Assembly (NCBI GenBank): GCA_000697665.1
Contig: KL197715.1
Coordinates: 1,324,706-1,388,705, forward strand
Length of the DNA: 64,000 bases
Origin: Jaapia argillacea MUCL 33604
Lineage: Eukaryota; Basidiomycota; Agaricomycetes; Jaapiales; Jaapiaceae
Direction of reading: 5' to 3'
Under the pieces are notes generated by a model, which was not told the origin of the DNA, did not search any database, and worked only from the letters and a program-made list of their open reading frames with translations. Shown piece by piece: positions 13,872-24,299 of this stretch. Numbering within the stretch: the stretch's first letter is position 1; each line of letters starts with the position of its first letter. A program made the translations under genes and the position numbers.

Positions 13872-13877
13872 TATAAG
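13872..13877 (+). promoter_or_regulatory. TATA box of the plus-strand SSP gene A
   Basis: TATAAG lies 149 bp upstream of ATG 14021. The same motif lies at exactly the same distance upstream of the copy-B gene (17735-17740). Confidence 0.5.
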
Positions 13878-14020
13878 GGGTCGGACTGACCTTGCCATCC
13901 AGGCGGTCGTCGCAGAACAAGCGTCCTCAAAACAACGACAGTACAGCTTGTAAGCTCGCCTTTGATCACTCAACACCGATCCCCTCACCTCATTCTCCAC
14001 TCTAGTCCACACTACATCCA

Positions 14021-14432
14021 ATGTTATTCGTGTCGCTCATCCTCTCCAGCCTCGTCGCCCTCGCCCCTGCTGTATGCATTATGTGCCCCAATTGCGACTA
14101 CGACATTATCAACTACACAGTCGGCAATGAATGTCTCCAAAAATGGACTTGCGACGATGCCAGCATGACAATGAGCTGTTACTATCTATCCTCCACCGAT
14201 CCTAGCGAATATAACATCTGCACTTACGATATCCCTGTGAGATATTGCTGTTACTGAACGAGATGTCGAATTGCTGACTACTTGATTGTAGGGAGGAGCG
14301 TTGATATCCGGACCTACCGACATCTGTTTCAGTTACTCGGGTAGTGACAATCACTGTGAGAACCCAAAGGATGTATATAATTTGGGACCGCCGGGTTCTT
14401 GTATTGCTGCTTCGGGTACGGTACCACAGTAA
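14021..14432 (+). CDS. Small secreted ten-cysteine protein (A-plus)
   Basis: Exons 14021-14236 and 14292-14432 (55-nt intron, phase 0) encode 118 aa. Residues 1-17 form a signal peptide (MLFVSLILSSLVALAPA), so the product should be secreted. The mature part has ten cysteines (residues 19, 22, 25, 38, 44, 53, 67, 84, 94, 109), starting with C-x2-C-P-N-C, then WTCD, MTMSCYY and a C-terminal GPPGSC. This suggests five disulphides and a small, stable extracellular protein. One N-glycosylation sequon, NYT, is at 31-33. The intron sits between Cys7 and Cys8, as in all five family members here. I do not recognise the family; effector, antimicrobial or cell-wall roles are all possible. It is tail to tail with the gene ending at 14809. 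Confidence 0.85.
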
Positions 14433-14808
14433 ATTCCTGTCAGCCCTGCCTAGCCACAAATCACTCGACTTGCGTGGATTGGAGAAACAGTGGTTGAATA
14501 AGATCACGGTCCTTGTAGATTTTCGAGGCCTTGAGCATTTGGTTCATCATAGAAGGCGTCGAGCGCTAACGGCCTGTACGTTACCGTCACCAGAGCTAAC
14601 CGCGACATTGAGTAAGGAAAACATGTTGCAAAACCGTGTCACCTTCACCGGCTTGGTGACAGAATGTTCAATGGCTGGATGGCAAGCAATAAAATCGAAT
14701 CGAGCGTCCGCTACCGTCGAGTCGGCGGGTTAGGCTTCAGCGTTACACATTTTCTCGTTGGCTATGTACAGCAGAAAACAGCGACAGCGGACAATTGAGA
14801 CGAAACCC
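14433..14808. other. Convergent intergenic, copy A
   Basis: This 376-bp spacer between the two convergent secreted-protein genes is nearly identical to 18296-18667. I see no gene in it; it presumably holds both 3' ends. Confidence 0.5.
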
Positions 14809-15234
14809 TTAATATGTTCCCCATGATGCGGCAATGCAGTATCCCGGCGGTCCCCAACTGTAAACATCTCCTCCATCAGAGAGTTCACATTTGCTATCAA
14901 TGCCTCCAGTCGAGTCGCATACCGACGATCCAGAGACAAGATACCCCCCTTCCTCCTACAAAAAACTATCAGAACATCGATCAGAATTAAGCGGTAGAGA
15001 CATGACACTTACATCGATGGCGTAAGTACAGAGATTGTAGGTGCCAGGATCTGTTGATGACGGGTAGTAACAGCCCATAGTCATGCTGGTTCCATCGCAA
15101 GTCCAACCGGAGAGGCATTCATTGCCATTGCCCGTATTGTCGTAGTCGCAATTGGGACACCCTATGCATCGGGCGGAGGACAAGGCGAACAGACTGGAGA
15201 GGAGGAGAGCGACGAAGAGAATTGAACGGGACAT
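14809..15234 (-). CDS. Small secreted ten-cysteine protein (A-minus)
   Basis: Exons 15013-15234 and 14809-14955 join at phase 0 into 122 aa. The signal peptide is MSRSILFVALLLSSLFALSSA, with likely cleavage before Arg-Cys. All ten cysteine positions of the family are kept: CIGCPNC, NECLSGWTCD, MTMGCYY, YNLC, then VC, SKC and PPGYC in exon 2. In this copy the first CxxC is CIGC, where all the other members have CIMC. Upstream, a TATAAAA box (15361-15367, minus strand) and a likely 53-nt intron in the 5' leader (about 15251-15303, GTAAGT...CAAG) are conserved with the other minus-strand copies. Function unknown. Confidence 0.85.
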
Positions 15235-16729
15235 GGTTTGGATGTGTGCTCTTGAGAGGAATGTCAACTGGCGGGAAGGATGAGGTTTGGGATCCAAACT
15301 TACAGTGAGGTGCTGGTGAAACTTGTATAGCGTGAATGAATCAAATGCTGTAGCGGCCTCTTTTATACACCAAGCGTCTTCTGGCACCGGGGGATTCGAA
15401 GCAGCCTCGTTGAGTAATGCAATACAATGTTGATATTGACTTGGGACTTTTCCATGAATATCGAAGGACCTAGTGCTGAACGCTAGGGAACGGCTAGTCA
15501 AGAGGGGACTCGGAGGATATGTAGATACCGGTTGCGAAGGCCTATTCCCCCACGTTCGCTTCATCTCAAATCCCCTGCACCATAACGAAAGTGACTTCGT
15601 AAACGGCATAGTGTCGTTACAACCGAACCCAAGACCTTCCAGCGGCGTCTGTTTGGCACATCCACCCAATCGTACCTCGGTCATTTGCAGCCACTGTATT
15701 AATATAAAATGGCCGTCTCACAGTTACGGGATGTCGAGCCCTCTATTTTTGGTGTCATAAATTCCAGCCGCCTATGGGGGGGCTGTTTTTATTTTGAGGT
15801 TCACGATCATCCTTGATGCAGTTAGTAAAGGGCGAAAAAACGTGGAGTACAGGAGCACTTACAGGAACGAGACGAAACCCTCAAGATTTAATATCGAAAA
15901 TGGAGTGCATTGGTCGCATGGATTTCACGGGGATGGCATCGTGGGTTTCAACACGAAGACAGCAGTCAAACGGTGCATCCCTTGGGTGCACGCAACGAAC
16001 GCGGAATACCCTTCCATCAGAGCTTCCAGAACTCAATACACCTACATCGAGTAAAGATGGGAAACTCGACGAGAAATAGAGTGAGAGTGGAGGCACCGTC
16101 GAGTGGGCGACACTGGATACAATTTTCTTCGTTCCGAGACTGAATTTGATAAAGAAACCCAAAGAACAGGTATGGGCCCGCCAAAGGTCCACAGAGCTCG
16201 GATCTCCCATGTTCCAAGTTGGTGGGTATCCAGGCGATGATTGGGTTCGTACCATTGGTTATTGCAACCAGTGGACAGTGGAGTCCTACTAGTAGGAAGC
16301 TGGCAACTCTTCGATGATCCTAGGTCCCATCTCCCAACCCACGGTGGATCTGACTGGCCACTCGAAGGCCAAAAGATTTGAATTGAGTGGAGGTAGTAGA
16401 GGTTTGTGGGGGGGTTACCTCAGTGAGCGAGCATATATGAGGATGTGGAGCAAAAATATGAACACACTGGCATGGCAAGGAAAATCCAAAAACAGGTCAC
16501 GCCTTGGGTTAGCCAGGGATATCGGGCGCGAAGCGCCCTTTCGAATTTTTTTTGTACTTTTTGGCTTGTTACGACAATCTAGTTGTATTTGAACTGTTCC
16601 TACTACTTCAGGCTTCAAGTGTCTGCCCTGCGTTGCTCGCAGCACCTGCACAAAGTCTTTGGCCATTCTCGGCGAGCTTCGGGACAGTCACATGCACCCA
16701 AACGCCCTTGCCATGCATGTTGCCTAAAT
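15235..16729. other. 5' flank of A-minus and duplication junction
   Basis: 15235-16472 is the promoter side of the A-minus gene and the right part of copy A; 19094-20328 is its twin. 16473-16729 is unique sequence between the two copies. It contains a perfect hairpin (16524-16538, GGGCGC-GAA-GCGCCC) followed by a T-run at 16546-16553. No credible coding region was seen. Confidence 0.5.
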
Positions 16730-17883
16730 CGTCGCGTGGCTCTGCCACCGGCCCGGCTTCTGCCTTCCTCCTCCTCGAGCTGATAACCCTTTTTTTTTGC
16801 CTCTCTTCTTCTGCACCAACCTTCTGGCCTGGCATGTATTTAACTGTGATTAAGTTAGGTAAGCCCCACTGCTTGTAGCAGTTGAGCTTTCTACTCGTCA
16901 TCCCGCAATAGCTTAGCTTGCCCTGTGTGCGGAGCCAGGCTCTCGCAACTCTCGAAAATATACCTCTTTGTCACTGTTGTCTTGTACTCCATCTCGTCGT
17001 TCTCCTGAGCCGATAGGACCATATCCACATACCATTCAAGCAGCTTGACCAATCCCTCTCTTGAGGCACATCGGGGAATATACCACCATATTTCGACGGT
17101 CCCTCCAGAAGCTGGGTATCTTCACGTCGTCTCCTTTCCCACTCACCTACAACCAAGCGAAACTCAGGCAGGAAGTTACATGCAAAGACGGGAACGATGG
17201 AATCGGTAGCTATTCGCCCATTTCTGGGGGTTGGGCATCGTGAGGCGTCATGCCAGACTGGAATCCGATACCATAATATAATGAATGAAAGATGGTTGCC
17301 TAGTCAGGCGGAGCCGCATAAGATCCCACACCATAAATACGGGGATAACAACCTTACAAACTTGACGTTTACCGACAATTTTGTCCCGCGAGTGTGGGTG
17401 GGCTTACCTGGGGGTATACGTGGCGATTGTAGGAGGAAGATTGTCAAGTGAGTCCGGATGATCACTTGCCTTGAATTACCGCTCACCAAGCTCGCAGATG
17501 ACGGCTGAGGAAGGGGGAATCACAACACGCGATGAGTCACTAGTGCAAATTGGGCGGGATTTGAGGTCATCCGGGATGCACGTTTGCCTACTTCCATTGG
17601 AACTTGACGAAACTTTCCCTGAGGCAAGACCTCAATCCTTCAATCTACGGAAAGCCCAACAGCTGGAAAAGAGGACGGATCACTTTACTCACGGAATATG
17701 GCTTCCAGTCCCTCGCTGTCACCACAACATTTGTTATAAGGAGTCGGACTGACCTTGCCATCTAGGCGGTCGTCACAGAACAAGCGCCCTCAAAACAACG
17801 ACAATACAGCTTATAAGCTCGCCTTTGATCACTCAACACCGATCCCCTCACCTCATTCTCCACTCTAGTCCACACTACATCCA

Positions 17884-18295
17884 ATGTTATTCGTGTCGCT
17901 CATCCTCTCCAGCCTCGTCGCCCTCGCCCCTGCTGTATGCATTATGTGCCCCAATTGCGACTACGACATTATCAACACCACAGTCGGCGCTGAATGTCTC
18001 CAAAAATGGACTTGCGACGATGCCAGCATGACAATGAGCTGTTACTATCTATCCTCCACCGATCCCGGCGAATATAACATCTGCACTTACGATCTCCCTG
18101 TGAGATTCTGCTGTTACTGAACGAGATGCCGGATTGCTAACTACTTCATTGTAGGGAGGATCGTTGATATCCGGACCTACCGACATCTGTTTCAGTTACT
18201 CGGGTAGTGACAGACACTGTGAGAACGCGAAGGATGTGTATAATTTGGGACCGCCGGGTTCTTGTATTGCTGCTTCGGGTACGGTACCACAGTAA
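17884..18295 (+). CDS. Small secreted ten-cysteine protein (B-plus)
   Basis: Copy-B twin of the gene at 14021. Exons 17884-18099 and 18155-18295 with a 55-nt intron give 118 aa. The signal peptide is identical to that of A-plus. About eight residues differ in the mature protein: NTTVGAEC for NYTVGNEC, Ser-to-Gly in DPGEY, DLP for DIP, GGSLIS for GGALIS, DRHCENA for DNHCENP. No cysteine is altered. The sequon is kept as NTT. Substitutions cluster outside the cysteine framework, which suggests the protein is still under selection. Confidence 0.85.
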
Positions 18296-18667
18296 ATTCC
18301 TGTCAGCCCTGCCTAGCCACAAATCACTCGACTTACATGGATTGGAGAAACAGTGGTTGAATGAGATCACGGCCCTTGTAGATTTTCGAGGCTTTGAGCA
18401 TTTGGTTCATCATAGAAGGCGCTGAGCGCTAAAAGCCTGTACATCACCGTCAACAGAACTAACTACGACATTCAGTACGGAAAACATGTTGCGAAACCTT
18501 GTCACCTTCACAGGCTCTGTGACAGAATGTTCAACGGCTGGATCTCAAGCAATAAAATCGAATCGAGTGTCCGCTACCGTCGAGTCGGCGGGTTAGGCTT
18601 CAGCGTTACACATTTTCTTGTTAGCTACAGCAGAAAACAGCAACAGCGGACAATTGAGATGGAACCC
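18296..18667. other. Convergent intergenic, copy B
   Basis: Twin of 14433-14808. No gene seen. Confidence 0.5.
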
Positions 18668-19093
18668 TTAATACGTTCCGTATGATGCAGCATAGCAGTA
18701 CCCCGGCGGTCCCCAATTGTAAACATCTCCTCCATCTGAAAGTTCACATTTGCTATCAATGCCTCCATTCGATTCGCATACCGAAGGTCCCGAGACAAGA
18801 TACCCCCCTTCCTCCTATAAAAGACTATCAGAACATCGACCAGAATTAAGCGGTAGAGCCATGACACTTACATCGATGGAGTAAGTACAGAGATTGTACG
18901 TGCCGGGGTCGGTTGATGACGGGTAGTAACAGCCCATGGTCATGCTGGTTCCATCGCAAGTCCAACCGGAGAGGCATTCATTGCCATTGCCCGTATTGTC
19001 GTAGTCGCAATTGGGACACATTATGCATCGGGCGGAGGAGAGGGCGAAATTACTGGAGAGGAGGAGAGCGACGAAGAGAACCGAACGGGACAT
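18668..19093 (-). CDS. Small secreted ten-cysteine protein (B-minus)
   Basis: Copy-B twin of the gene at 14809-15234. Exons 18872-19093 and 18668-18814, phase 0, give 122 aa. Differences from A-minus are few: SVLF for SILF, SSNF for SSLF in the signal peptide, CIMC for CIGC, YSID for YAID, SGPSVCESN for SGSSVCDST, and YAASYG for IAASWG near the C-terminus. All ten cysteines are kept. A TATAAAA box lies at 19219-19225 on the minus strand. Function unknown. Confidence 0.85.
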
Positions 19094-20884
19094 GGCTTGG
19101 ATGTGTGCTCTTGAGAGGACGGTCAACTGGCGAGAAGGATGAGGTTTGGGATCAAACTTACAGCGAGGTGCTGGTGAAACTTGCACAACGTGAATGAAAG
19201 AAATACTGGAGCGGCCTCTTTTATACACCAAGCGTTTTCCTGGCATGGGGGGATTCGAAGCAGCCCTGTTGAGTAATGCAATACAATGTTGATGTTGACT
19301 CGTGACTTTTCCATGAATATCGAAGGACGTAGTACTGAACCCTAGGGGATGGTTTGTCAGGAGAGGACTCGGAGGATATGTAGATACCGGTTGCGAAGGC
19401 TAATTCACCCACGTTCGCCTCATCTCAAATCCCCTGCACCATAACGAAAGTGACTTCGTAAACGGCATAGTGTCGTTACAATTGGACCCAAGGCCTTCCG
19501 ACGGTATCTGTTTGGCACATCCGCCCAATCGTACTTCGGTCATTCACAACCACTATATTAATATTAATGGCTGTCTCACAATTACGGGATGTCGAGTCCT
19601 CTATTTTTGGTGTCATAAGTTCCAGCCGCATACGGAGGGACTGTTTTTCATTTTAAGGTCCACGATCGTCCCTGACGCGGTTAGTCAAGGGCAAATAAAA
19701 GCGGAGTACAGGAGCACTTACAGGAACGAGACGAAGCCCTCAAGATTTGATATCGAAATGGGATGCATTGGTCGCATGGGTTTCGCGGGGATGGTCATCA
19801 TGGGTTTCAGCACGAAGACAGCAGTCGAATGGTGCATTCCTCGGCTGCGCGCAATGAAGGCGGAATACCCTTCCATCAGAGCTTCCAGAACTCAATACAC
19901 CTACACCGAGTAAAGATGGGAAACTTAACGAGAAACCGAGGGAGAGTGGAGGCACCGTCGAGTGGGTGATCAGTGGGTACAAGGTTCTTCGTTCCGAGAC
20001 CGAACTTGATAAAGAAATACAAAGAGTAGGCCGCGGTTTAGGCCGGCCAAACGTCCAAAGAGCTCGCATCTCCCATGGTCCAAGTTGGTGGCAGGCGATG
20101 ATTGGGTTCGTGCCATTACAGTGGTTATTGCACCCAGTGGAGTCCTAGGAAGTTGGCAACTCTTCGATGATCCTAGGTCCCATCCCTCGGGCCTCAACCC
20201 ACAGTGGATCTGACTGGCCACTTGAAGGCCAAAAGATGTGAATTAAGTGGAGGTAGAGCTTTGTCGGGAGGTTACCTCAGTGAGCGAGCAAATACGAGGA
20301 TAAGGAGTAAAAATATGAACGCACCATTTTAAGAGTGAAGACTCCTCCGCTGCGACTCATTTCGACTGATTATTCGGACAACTGTACTAATCCCGAGGTC
20401 ATCTACCATGATTCCCCAATCAAAACGACGACGATCAACCATCTATACTCTGCTGCCGCCCACGAAAGTGCCAACACACGGTCAATAAACTTGGCAAGTT
20501 GGCTCATCCGGGCCTCAATTTGAGGTTCAGAAGTGTGGATAGACGGAAAACGAGAGGCCTTGAAAATCTCTAAGGTCAAGTCAAGCAGGTCTGGGCGAAG
20601 CTGAAGGTTTGAGTTCAACTCCCGGCGCGCGATACAACTCATCCAGATTTTTTCGTTCCTTTTCCATGTTTCAGGCCTTTCTGTGACATCGATGCATCTT
20701 TTCCGAGTCACGAATTACCTAGCAATAGATGACCTGTGGGAAATCTTGCTACGTGCAGATACAGATTTCTCCTGACTCAATCGACTCCTTTTGCCTGTGA
20801 AACTGAAGTTCGCTAAAGATTCGCTCACTCGTGAAGCGTCACTGTCCTCTACAAAATCGTGCCTCTGGACCTCCCCTAGTGAGG
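19094..20884. other. 5' flank of B-minus and spacer
   Basis: 19094-20328 repeats 15235-16472. 20329-20884 is unique spacer before the 3' end of the fifth secreted-protein gene. Nothing coding recognised. Confidence 0.45.
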
Positions 20885-21280
20885 TTACGACGTGACCGTC
20901 CCAGATGCAGCAACACATCCATATCCCCAAAAGTATACATCCTTCGGATTTTCACATTTACTATCAATCCCACCATACCCACGACATGCCGAGGGTCCAG
21001 ATAGAAATGTTCCTCCCTCCTCCTGTGAGACAAGTTTATCATGTCAGGCCTGATTGAGCTGTGAAGACCCGATGCTTACGGTGATGGTGTAATAACAGAG
21101 ATCATAGCCGCTCGCATCTGATGACGGGTAATAACAACCCATGGTCATAGTCGCGTTATCACAAGTCCATTGGGCGAGGCATCCGTTGGAGTCACAATTT
21201 GGACACATTATGCACCGAGCAGAGCAGAGGGCGGAGAGGCTGGACAGGAAGATAGCGACAACGAGGGTAGAACGAAACAT
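20885..21280 (-). CDS. Small secreted ten-cysteine protein, diverged copy C
   Basis: Exons 21080-21280 and 20885-21022 (57-nt intron, phase 0) encode 112 aa. The signal peptide is MFRSTLVVAIFLSSLSALCSA. The ten cysteines and the motifs CIMCPNC, QWTCD, MTMGCYYPSS, GGIDSKCENPKDVY and GCVAASGTV are conserved, although the loop between Cys3 and Cys4 is shorter. It is closest to the minus-strand members in exon 2 start (EEGG) but ends like the plus-strand members (ASGTV), so it may represent the ancestral form or a recombinant. A likely 5' leader intron with GTAAGTTTG is also kept. It is not in the duplicated block. Confidence 0.83.
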
Positions 21281-22743
21281 AGTTCCTGTGTTTCCTTTTG
21301 AGGAGAAGGCCAATTAGTGCAGAAGGCGAGGTTTGGGAGTCAAACTTACAGTGCGATATGCGATGGGTCCTTGTATTGACTTGAACGAACGGAGGCGACT
21401 GCAGCCTCTTATTATGCCAGGCATCGCTCTGACAGCGAGGGATTCGAAACGACCTCGTTGAGTAATTGGATACCATGAACATCTTGTCATTTGGACGTTG
21501 AGTGTATTCCGAAGGACGTTGTGCTTGACACCGGACCGAGGTTTGCAAGGAGCAATTAAGAAATGAATAAGTAGGTGCCGGACGTGCAGCGTAATTCGCG
21601 CGATTTCTCATCGCCTTTTTTCGCTGAGCAACATTCTTACAACTCGTAAGCCTCACTCAAAGACATGGTTGGAATCTTTGCCACTCACCTTATACCTTAT
21701 GATCCCCGCGCCGGCATTTATATACATCCCCACCCAATCGTACTGAATGCATTTACGACCATAATATAATCTGGCCGTCTCACAGTCGCGGGATGTCGAC
21801 TCCCCTATCTTTGGCTCCGTGACCTTCAGCAACGGACAGAAGGGCCAAACCTCATCTGAACACCAAAAAGACTCGTTGATTGGGATAGTAATGGGATAAA
21901 AGGCGGTGTAGCAACATTGCTACCGGGAACGTGAGCAAACCTGCTTCCTTGAATATCGAAAAAGGTCCCACCCAGAAAATCCGGAGTCCATAGACTTGCG
22001 TCAAGGAGGAAAACTTGAAACCTTCACAGAAGAGTCGGCAAAGAACAGGTCCATCACGTGCCGGGCGCAAACACGAGATTGTCAGCAACGGGACGTGGAA
22101 TCATGATGTCGGGGGTCGGAGAGGGACTTGAGTCCCCCAAGTCGATTTATCATGGGTCTGAGTAGTAGGTGTGGAAATACAAGGCCAAGAGCATCGTCTT
22201 AAATAAATCATGTTCAGACAGGGACTGGTCGCGTCGGTGTCGCAAGTGAATGATAGTGAGACAGCGTTGGCCAAATATCTAAATCAACAGGGCTCGGGGG
22301 CACAGCGCCCGTGCGTCCGACGGAGGCGAAAACGGGAAGGGCCCACCGTGGGCAGGATCGCGTCACTGATTGGCTGGGGGAGGACTCCACACAGAGCTCA
22401 GGCCTGAAAACAAACGATGGGAGAGGACCTCGAGATGGACGCAGGATGCGAACGACGGCCGGTAACCGAGCCTGTACGATGGTTAAGGAGCCTTGCTGAC
22501 AGTACAGTACCGAAAGTCGTCGGGAAGGTCAGTGGGATCATGGAATCAAGAGGAGGCGGTCACGGTCACGAGGCACGTGGCGTCCTGCATGTGAGTGACC
22601 GACCGTTCTTGCCATGGCTCTCTCGAGTCTACGACTCACCCCACCTAATTTATTTACTCTATACCTATCTAAAAGTCTGTCAATGTCGTGCACTTCTCGC
22701 AAATTCTCTAACCCACTCGCTTGACAGGCGAAAATTATACAAT
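21281..22743. other. Intergenic between the two small-gene families
   Basis: The 5' flank of gene C resembles the flanks of A-minus and B-minus as far as about 21840. The remainder leads into the promoter of the 118-aa gene at 22744, with a CACGTG motif at 22574-22579. No gene recognised. Confidence 0.45.
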
Positions 22744-23100
22744 ATGGTTTTCTATTGTGGCGGTTATCTCCTCACGAACGAACAGGTCGTCACCTTCGCC
22801 GAAAAGCTTCGCATTCCAGTTTACGAGGCAAAGTACCCTTCTATCCTCGTCAACGCGCACTACACGAAGCGTGGCCTCGGCAAACCTTTCATCGGCGTCA
22901 CATTCGAGGGCGAGTTCTACAATATCTGGGTAACGCAGCAGAGAGAAGACGGCATGGTACTGGTTGACATCAATTATGAAAATTTCGAGGAAAGGGAGCA
23001 CGATTTGGGGTTGAAGAAGAAGTTCGAGGAGATTGGGATTGTGGGAGTGCGATATGCTACAATTGCAGATCCTCATTGCGTTGCGCCGGAGTACTACTAA
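22744..23100 (+). CDS. 118-aa protein of unknown family, copy 1
   Basis: Single-exon frame from ATG 22744 (MVFYCGGYLLTNEQVV) to TAA 23098-23100. It has no signal peptide or membrane helix and reads as a compact globular domain. Conserved segments shared with copy 2 are CGGYxLTNEQV, FAEKL, the G-K-P-F-I-G-V-T-F-E core, EFYNIWVTQ, FEEREHDLGLKKKFEEIGIV and GVRYxTxADPxC. The pattern of alternating strands plus one helix suggests an alpha/beta fold. A likely intron in the 5' leader ends in CTTGACAG just before GCGAAAATTATACAATATG and is matched in copy 2. Not recognised; the function is unknown. Confidence 0.75.
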   Translation: MVFYCGGYLLTNEQVVTFAEKLRIPVYEAKYPSILVNAHYTKRGLGKPFIGVTFEGEFYNIWVTQQREDGMVLVDINYENFEEREHDLGLKKKFEEIGIVGVRYATIADPHCVAPEYY

Positions 23101-23419
23101 TCAATGGCATTATTCACCATTGATCGCTGAGATCTCCTCTGTGTCCTTCCTTGCATATTTGTTCCCTTCAGAGATTCAGAACGCGATGACTACGCACTGT
23201 GTTGCTGGAGAAATTACATGTCTGTCCACGTGCCACTCCGGACGCGTCAAGGAGTCGAACGCGCCCCCGACGCGTCTCCATCATTACCGTGTTCCCCATC
23301 GCCACTTCGCCTCACCACACCTACATATGTACTCCCTAGTCTAACAAAGTCAGTCAATGTCCTACACTCCTCGCGCCCTCGCTAACTCTCTCTCGCTTCG
23401 CAGGCGAAAATCATACAGC
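23101..23419. other. Spacer with promoter of the second 118-aa gene
   Basis: Contains a CACGTG palindrome at 23227-23232, 188 bp upstream of the next ATG, and a probable leader intron (donor GTCAGTCAATG near 23349, acceptor CGCAG just before 23404). Confidence 0.4.
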
Positions 23420-23776
23420 ATGGTCCTGCTCTGCGGCGGTTATATCCTCACAAACGAACAAGTCCTCCTCTTCGCCGAAAAGCTCAACCTCACAGTTCGC
23501 AACAAAGACCTTCCATCTATCATCGTCAACGGATACTACACCAGACGCGGCATTGGCAAACCTTTCATCGGTGTTACTTTCGAAGACGAATTCTATAATA
23601 TCTGGGTGACGCAGGCCAAACACGATGGCAAGTTATTGGTTGACCCCGATTACGAGAAATTTGAGGAGAGGGAGTATGATTTGGGGCTGAAGAGGAACTT
23701 TGAGAGGATTGGGATTGTGGGAGTGCGATATGTTACGGTTGCGGATCCTTACTGCCATGCACCAGAGTACGATTAA
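23420..23776 (+). CDS. 118-aa protein of unknown family, copy 2
   Basis: Exactly the same length as copy 1 and similar throughout, starting MVLLCGGYILTNEQVLL and ending ADPYCHAPEYD. Amino-acid changes are mostly conservative (FEDEFYNIWVTQ for FEGEFYNIWVTQ, LKRNFERIGIV for LKKKFEEIGIV), while many synonymous sites differ, so both copies appear to be maintained as proteins. It is convergent with the DUF6593 gene at 24300-25018, and this pair is repeated downstream with a decayed partner. Confidence 0.75.
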   Translation: MVLLCGGYILTNEQVLLFAEKLNLTVRNKDLPSIIVNGYYTRRGIGKPFIGVTFEDEFYNIWVTQAKHDGKLLVDPDYEKFEEREYDLGLKRNFERIGIVGVRYVTVADPYCHAPEYD

Positions 23777-24299
23777 TCAACGCTATCATTCATCACCACC
23801 GTCAGTGCACTCAGCACTCTCGACTCTCACTCGATGAGACCTTTGCTCTGAATATGTCGTGTTTTCCTTCTTCGCGGTTTGTCTGAGTTAACTGTCGTTC
23901 GGACAAGCCTCTTCCGAGTCGCTGACCCCAGGCTGTTTGAACATGAAGTGACACGGAGCATCGGGGACCACCTATCAGGCATCAATTACGCTGGACTATA
24001 TACTGGTAACTGGGAGCGTAATCTCTGGTATGGTAACGGAGCCTGACATAGGCTGAGCAGCAAGAAAAATTCAAGGGAGGAGGGAGAAGTTGGGTATACC
24101 GACTTCGTAGCGGGTTAGGAATTACACACAAATTCGGCACATGGAGAGTCGAGGGAGATTAGGGAATGCACCGAGGAGCAAATGGCGCCGCGATAGTACG
24201 CCAGTGTCCAAAACACCAATAACATACCTAAAACAAGCAATCAATCAACTCCTACTCCTTCAACCCGAACCAAAGCAACACAAACCTCAGGCTCAATTA
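23777..24299. other. Convergent spacer of the small-gene/DUF6593 unit
   Basis: Between the 118-aa gene and the DUF6593 gene. Short strings such as TCAGGCATCAATTA and AGGAATTACACAC recur in the matching spacer at 26163-26546. No gene seen. Confidence 0.4.

Larger units (their letters stand above)
12938..16472. repeat. Segmental duplication, copy A
   Basis: This block of about 3.5 kb is repeated directly at about 16730-20328 (copy B), offset 3.79-3.86 kb. Similarity begins near the shared string GTCGCGTGGCTCTG/GTCGCGTGGCTCTG (about 12940 and 16733), is patchy at first, becomes very strong from about 13380/17240 through both enclosed genes, and fades after TACCTCAGTGAGCGAGCA (about 16418 and 20276). 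Non-coding flanks are as similar as exons over most of it, so the duplication is fairly recent. Copy A contains a plus-strand and a minus-strand member of the secreted cysteine-rich family, tail to tail. No terminal inverted repeats or target-site duplication were evident. Confidence 0.85.
16730..20328. repeat. Segmental duplication, copy B
   Basis: Direct repeat of 12938-16472 with the same gene content and order. Boundaries are estimated by eye. The 5' few hundred bases are more diverged than the gene-containing core. Confidence 0.85.

Noticed and set aside
16524-16553. Hairpin plus T-run resembling a bacterial terminator
   Set aside because: Eukaryotic context; no gene ends there. Kept only as a possible breakpoint mark.
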